DNA from: Pedobacter planticolens
GTDB lineage: Bacteria; Bacteroidota; Bacteroidia; Sphingobacteriales; Sphingobacteriaceae
Length of the DNA stretch: 64,000 nucleotides
Assembly: GCF_014172375.1 (NCBI RefSeq)
Contig: NZ_WNXD01000002.1
Span: 682,001-746,000, forward strand
Reading direction: 5' to 3'
In this document: positions 61,184-64,000 of the stretch, piece after piece
Layout of the letters: every line of letters starts with the position of its first letter
Position numbering within the stretch: position 1 is the first letter of the stretch
Program-made: the position numbers and the translations under genes
Notes under the pieces: model-generated
Told to the model about the DNA's origin: nothing
Seen by the model: the letters and a program-made list of their open reading frames with translations, nothing else
Database searches by the model: none

Positions 61184-61341
61184 AAGTTTAGATTTAGCCC
61201 TTTATTATTCTTATTCAAATAAAAATGAATGAGGAACAAATAACAGGGTATGAAATTAATAGATAAATTGTTTTATGTTGAATGTATAAGATTATTTAAA
61301 GTATGATTATAAATTAGTGGCTATTAACAATACCTGAAATT

Positions 61342-61586
61342 CATATTACAATTGATCATTGTTATATTACAATTAGCTAAAAGCATATTACAATTGATCA
61401 TTGTTATACAACAATTGACAAAAAGCATATTACAATTGATCATTGTTATATTACAATTGACTAAAAGCATATTACAATTGATCATTGTTATATTACAATT
61501 GGCTAAAAGCATATTACAATTGCTCGTTGTTATACAACAATTAGCTAAAAGCATATTACAATTGGTCAATGTTGTGTAGCAATTAG
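61342..61586. repeat. 42-bp tandem repeat (two 21-bp half-units), about 5.8 copies
   Basis: Units start at 61342, 61384, 61426, 61468, 61510 and 61552, all 42 bases apart; the last is incomplete. Each unit is two related 21-base halves, one with ATTACAATTGATCATTG and one with ATTACAATTRGCTAAAAGC. Period 21 is about two helical turns and seven codons, and one frame on each strand stays open through the array. Confidence 0.9.
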
Positions 61587-61727
61587 GTTTTTCAACCTTT
61601 CAATGGTCGTTTTTAAGCCGTATAGCCACTTTTTAAGGTTTTTTACTTTTGGTGGGAGCCGTCCTCTTTTTTCTGGTAACGCACCAAATAAAGAGAACAA
61701 GTTTGTTTTTAATAATAGATTGATCAT
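61566..61727 (-). CDS. Possible 53-residue basic protein next to the tandem repeat
   Basis: ATG at 61727 to TGA at 61566. The product starts MINLLLKTNLFSLFGALPEK and ends TIERLKNLIATQH; it is basic with an amphipathic Leu/Lys helix, and codon use is like its neighbours. A one-base shift at the end would join it to the repeat-encoded frame. No family recognised; could be the 5' part of a gene decayed by repeat expansion. Confidence 0.35.
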   Translation of the reverse strand: MINLLLKTNLFSLFGALPEKRGRLPPKVKNLKKWLYGLKTTIERLKNLIATQH

Positions 61728-62004
61728 TGTATAGTTTTTAATTTCTACGGTTTATCCCTGTTCCTACGCTTAATGCATTAAGCTGCGTAAACTGGTAAAA
61801 GTATGCTTGATTGTTTTGCAAAAATCATCCATTTCTTCTGCTCCCAATGTAGAGATAAAGAAGAAACAATGCAAGTAATTTCTAACGACAACTAATTAAC
61901 TATCAGTTAATTATGTTTACTATTACGATAATTTATTAAAAGAAAATTGAAGTTTAATGTGGTGGGGATTAAGGCAATAACGCACCGTTAGCAGTGAGAG
62001 CATC

Positions 62005-62091
62005 GCGTCATGCCCAGCTTGACTGGGCATCGTAATGCATTGGTAGTTTCTTTTTATCGCTTTACGATTCCCGTTTTCACGGGAATGACGC
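62005..62091. repeat. MITE/REP-like element, copy C
   Basis: Same layout as copy A: ends GCGTCAT/ATGACGC, an inner hairpin ATGCCCAG...CTGGGCAT and a second ATTCCC N8 GGGAAT. Base changes in the first hairpin are compensatory relative to copies A and B (T-A to G-C and A-T to G-C). Confidence 0.85.
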
Positions 62092-62112
62092 ATGTGAACT
62101 AGAAAGAAAAGG

Positions 62113-62219
62113 TCCTTCACTTCGACTACGCTCAGTGCAAGCTAGCTCAGGATGACAAACATACAAAGTGGCAATGACGAGAAAGATTGCTTCGTCGCTG
62201 CGCTTCTCGCAATGACGAC
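62113..62219. repeat. Mosaic of truncated repeats
   Basis: The first part (CACTTCGACTACGCTCAG, CTAGCTCAGGATGACA) is related to the repeat at 11231; the second (AATGACGAGAAAGATTGCTTCG, TTCTCGCAATGACGA) to the element at 7225. Both are partial and adjacent to copy C. Confidence 0.65.
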
Positions 62220-62281
62220 AGTTCTACAGATTATTTTGCTCATTTATCATCTAATTGTAAAACCATACCAAATAAATTTGG

Positions 62282-62307
62282 AAATTAATCAATCGATTGA
62301 TTAATTT
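62282..62307. promoter_or_regulatory. 26-bp perfect palindrome, likely TetR operator
   Basis: AAATTAATCAATC followed by its exact reverse complement. It overlaps the -7 box (62302-62309) and lies 20 bases before the TetR-family start, as expected for an autoregulatory operator. Confidence 0.75.
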
Positions 62308-62309
62308 TG
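62302..62309 (+). promoter_or_regulatory. -7 promoter element TAATTTTG of the TetR-TolC operon
   Basis: TAnnTTTG match inside the palindrome, 17 bases before ATG 62327. Confidence 0.6.
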
Positions 62310-62326
62310 TGCCATCAAAAAGACAA

Positions 62327-62950
62327 ATGGAAAAAACTGATAAAAAAACTGAGATCCTTAGAGCAGCAGAGATGTTGTTTTCTGAATTTGGTTTCGAGGG
62401 TACCTCTACTCGTCAAATTGCGAAGGAGTCGGGCGCCAACATGGCGATGATTAATTATTACTTCGGCAGTAAAGAGGGTGTGTTTCTAGAAATTATGGAA
62501 GCACGTATTTCTGGACATAAATCAACATTGAAAGAAATAAGCGAGCTTCAGGTATCACCTGTAGACAAGCTAATGAAGGTGATTGACCAATACACTAAAA
62601 AGATTTTCTCTAATGTATGCTTCCACAGAATGATGCAAAGAGAACTTTCTTTAGGTCAGCGACCAGAGATATACAGCAAAATAAAAGACGCGATAAGAGA
62701 AAATCGCTTAGTAATAGAAGAAATTTTTGCAGATGGTGTAAAGGATGGCAGCTTTAGAGCAGTAGATGGTCGCATGCTGATTGCCACAATTTTCGGTGCT
62801 ATTACATCCGTATCATCACAACCCGATAAAGTGATAGATGATCCAAAATTTGATATCGAAAACGATAAACAACGCGAAGAACTTCGCCAACGTTTGTCGG
62901 CTTTTTTACAACACCTCGTACAATCCTATATAATAATCCCAAACAAATGA
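62327..62950 (+). CDS. TetR-family regulator of an efflux operon
   Basis: A 207-residue TetR-family repressor. The helix-turn-helix is TEILRAAEMLFSEFGFEGTSTRQIAKESGANMAMINYYFGSKEGVFLEI; the C-terminal ligand domain (about 60-207) is variable. ATG 62327 is chosen: the extension to 62297 would cross the promoter and operator. Its stop overlaps the ATG of the tolC-like gene (ATGA), so it is first in an efflux operon and likely represses it through the palindrome. Confidence 0.93.
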   Translation: MEKTDKKTEILRAAEMLFSEFGFEGTSTRQIAKESGANMAMINYYFGSKEGVFLEIMEARISGHKSTLKEISELQVSPVDKLMKVIDQYTKKIFSNVCFHRMMQRELSLGQRPEIYSKIKDAIRENRLVIEEIFADGVKDGSFRAVDGRMLIATIFGAITSVSSQPDKVIDDPKFDIENDKQREELRQRLSAFLQHLVQSYIIIPNK

Positions 62951-64000
62951 TAACTCATAAATTTAAAATTCTCTTAACCGCATTATTGTTTCCAGCGATA
63001 ATTAATGCACAAACGGTTAAAACATTAAGCCTGCAAGAAGCTATAGATTTAGGCATAGCCAACAGCAAAAACCTTAAGCTTTCGCAAAATAAAATTGATG
63101 AAGCTGTAGCAAGACTAGCGGTTGTTAAAGACAATGTTTTGCCAAGTGCATCTGCAAGTTTTTTATACAATCATGCCGAAATTCCTACAAACACCTTAAC
63201 TATTGGCGGTGGTAATCCTATTCATTTGCCAAGCAGAGCTGATGCTTTTGTAGGCACCGCAGCTATACAAGAAGTTATTTATGGTGGTGGCAAATACAAA
63301 TACGCACAAGAAAGCACCAAATTACTAACGGATGTTGCTCGTTTAGATGCCGATAAAAACAAAGAAGAAATTAGCTATGCTGTTATAAATACCTACTTCT
63401 CTTTATTTAAAGTAATGCAGAGCAAAAAAGTAGTTGCTCAAAACTTAGAAGCTATTGCAAGTCAATTAAAACAAGCACAACGCTTTTTTGAACAAGGCAT
63501 CGTAACTAAAAATGATGTATTGAGATTTCAATTGCAACAAGCAAATGTTTCCTTAACGGATTTAGAAATAGAGAACAATCGCAAAATCATCAATTACAAT
63601 TTAGATATCCTTTTAGGTTTACCTGAAGATACTGAACTAGCAATTACCGAAAGTGATTTACCTTTAAAAACTGTTGAACCGTTAAGTTCTTACATCAGCT
63701 CTGCTTTTACCAACAGACAAGAATTGCAACAATTAGATTTGCAAAATAAGGTGGCCGATTTTAACATCAAAAGCATTAAAGCGAACACAAGACCAACCGT
63801 AGGTGTTGGTGCTAATTTATATTACATCAACCCGAGTGGCAGTTTTATTCCGCCATCAGAGCAGTTTATTATGCCTATTACTATTGGTGCTACCGTTTCT
63901 TGGAATGTAGCTTCTTTATGGAACAACAAGAACAAAGTAGCTGAAGCAAAAATTCAACAAAAGGAAATCGGTTTGCAAAAAGATATTTTATCAGACAATG
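62947..64000 (+). CDS. TolC-family outer-membrane efflux protein (5' part)
   Basis: Starts at ATG 62947 within the TetR stop codon and runs off the window. Signal peptide MITHKFKILLTALLFPAIINA then QTVKTLSLQEAIDLGIANSKNLKLSQNKIDEAVARL, the OEP coiled-coil repeat; a second repeat begins near residue 220 (SSAFTNRQELQQLDLQNKVADFNIKSIKAN). This is the outer-membrane channel of an RND or ABC efflux pump; the adaptor and pump genes are expected beyond the window. Confidence 0.9.
   Translation, partial: MITHKFKILLTALLFPAIINAQTVKTLSLQEAIDLGIANSKNLKLSQNKIDEAVARLAVVKDNVLPSASASFLYNHAEIPTNTLTIGGGNPIHLPSRADAFVGTAAIQEVIYGGGKYKYAQESTKLLTDVARLDADKNKEEISYAVINTYFSLFKVMQSKKVVAQNLEAIASQLKQAQRFFEQGIVTKNDVLRFQLQQANVSLTDLEIENNRKIINYNLDILLGLPEDTELAITESDLPLKTVEPLSSYISSAFTNRQELQQLDLQNKVADFNIKSIKANTRPTVGVGANLYYINPSGSFIPPSEQFIMPITIGATVSWNVASLWNNKNKVAEAKIQQKEIGLQKDILSDN

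Larger units (their letters stand above)
61728..62281. other. Repeat-rich gap before the efflux operon
   Basis: Holds a 16-bp perfect palindrome (GCTTAATGCATTAAGC, 61768-61783), REP-like copy C (62005-62091), and a mosaic of repeat ends (62113-62219). No gene on either strand. Confidence 0.65.

Noticed and set aside
61352..61579. 75-codon frame on + through the tandem repeat
   Set aside because: It starts at TTG, is composed of repeat-encoded heptads only, and exists because 42 is a multiple of 3.
61342..61586. CRISPR array
   Set aside because: Repeats are directly adjacent without unique spacers, and no cas gene is near.

Overview
The window reads as chromosomal DNA of a low-G+C Bacteroidota, most likely Sphingobacteriaceae (Pedobacter-like). 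The reasons are the AT-rich codon use, a SusC/CarboxypepD-type outer-membrane receptor, DUF2911, TerC, YtxH and AI-2E families typical of the phylum, TAnnTTTG-type -7 promoter elements often almost touching the start codon, and near absence of strong Shine-Dalgarno sequences. No rRNA or tRNA gene, CRISPR array, intact insertion sequence or prophage was seen. Species assignment is inference.

Layout. 0-6.6 kb: end of an MBL-fold hydrolase, an exported Ala/Lys-rich histone-H1-like protein, a MORN/TonB protein, a lipoprotein metzincin, polA and a small exported protein. 6.6-18.6 kb: housekeeping and stress genes (tag, AhpD-like, alkyltransferase-like protein, trmB, oxyR, superoxide dismutase, tadA-csaA, rlmI), an MHS-type transporter with a small membrane partner, an AraC-SDR pair, and a nucleoid-associated protein. 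18.7-28.5 kb: TerC, an ECF sigma/anti-sigma/beta-solenoid operon, higBA, aspS, a YtxH-YqjE envelope cluster, an AI-2E permease and an NtrC-type regulator. 28.6-38.6 kb: an outer-membrane barrel, enoyl-CoA hydratase with a free-standing B12-binding protein, glnS, an amidase, an M49-like peptidase, an L,D-transpeptidase and a large outer-membrane receptor.

38.7-45.6 kb is a six-gene signalling operon: a response regulator, CheB, CheR, a second regulator, a 1196-residue hybrid kinase with three receivers, and a receiver-kinase. No chemoreceptor or CheA is nearby, so a non-chemotactic role is likely. 45.7-53.2 kb: zinc metallopeptidase, gltX, a sensor kinase-DinB-thioesterase operon, a second ECF sigma/anti-sigma pair, DUF2911. 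53.4-56 kb: a GH9 glycosidase fused to a NodB-type deacetylase. 56.3-60.5 kb is the most accessory-looking part: a half-length O-antigen-ligase-like protein with a helical-repeat tail runs 104 bases into a lipoprotein with a C-terminal HEILHAY metallopeptidase domain. Behind these come a small exported protein, a 38-residue membrane peptide and another lipoprotein. 60.6-64 kb: a fibronectin-III protein, a 42-bp (2 x 21) tandem repeat, a repeat-rich gap, and a TetR-TolC efflux operon with a 26-bp perfect palindrome over its promoter; the TolC gene runs off the window.

Intergenic gaps are rich in hairpin-forming repeats. One family (about 89 bp, terminal inverted repeats, two internal hairpins with compensatory changes between copies) occurs at 38.65, 51.08 and 62.0 kb, with a half copy at 55.99 kb. 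A second family has perfect 24-bp inverted ends at 7.2 kb. These look like REP/MITE-type elements.
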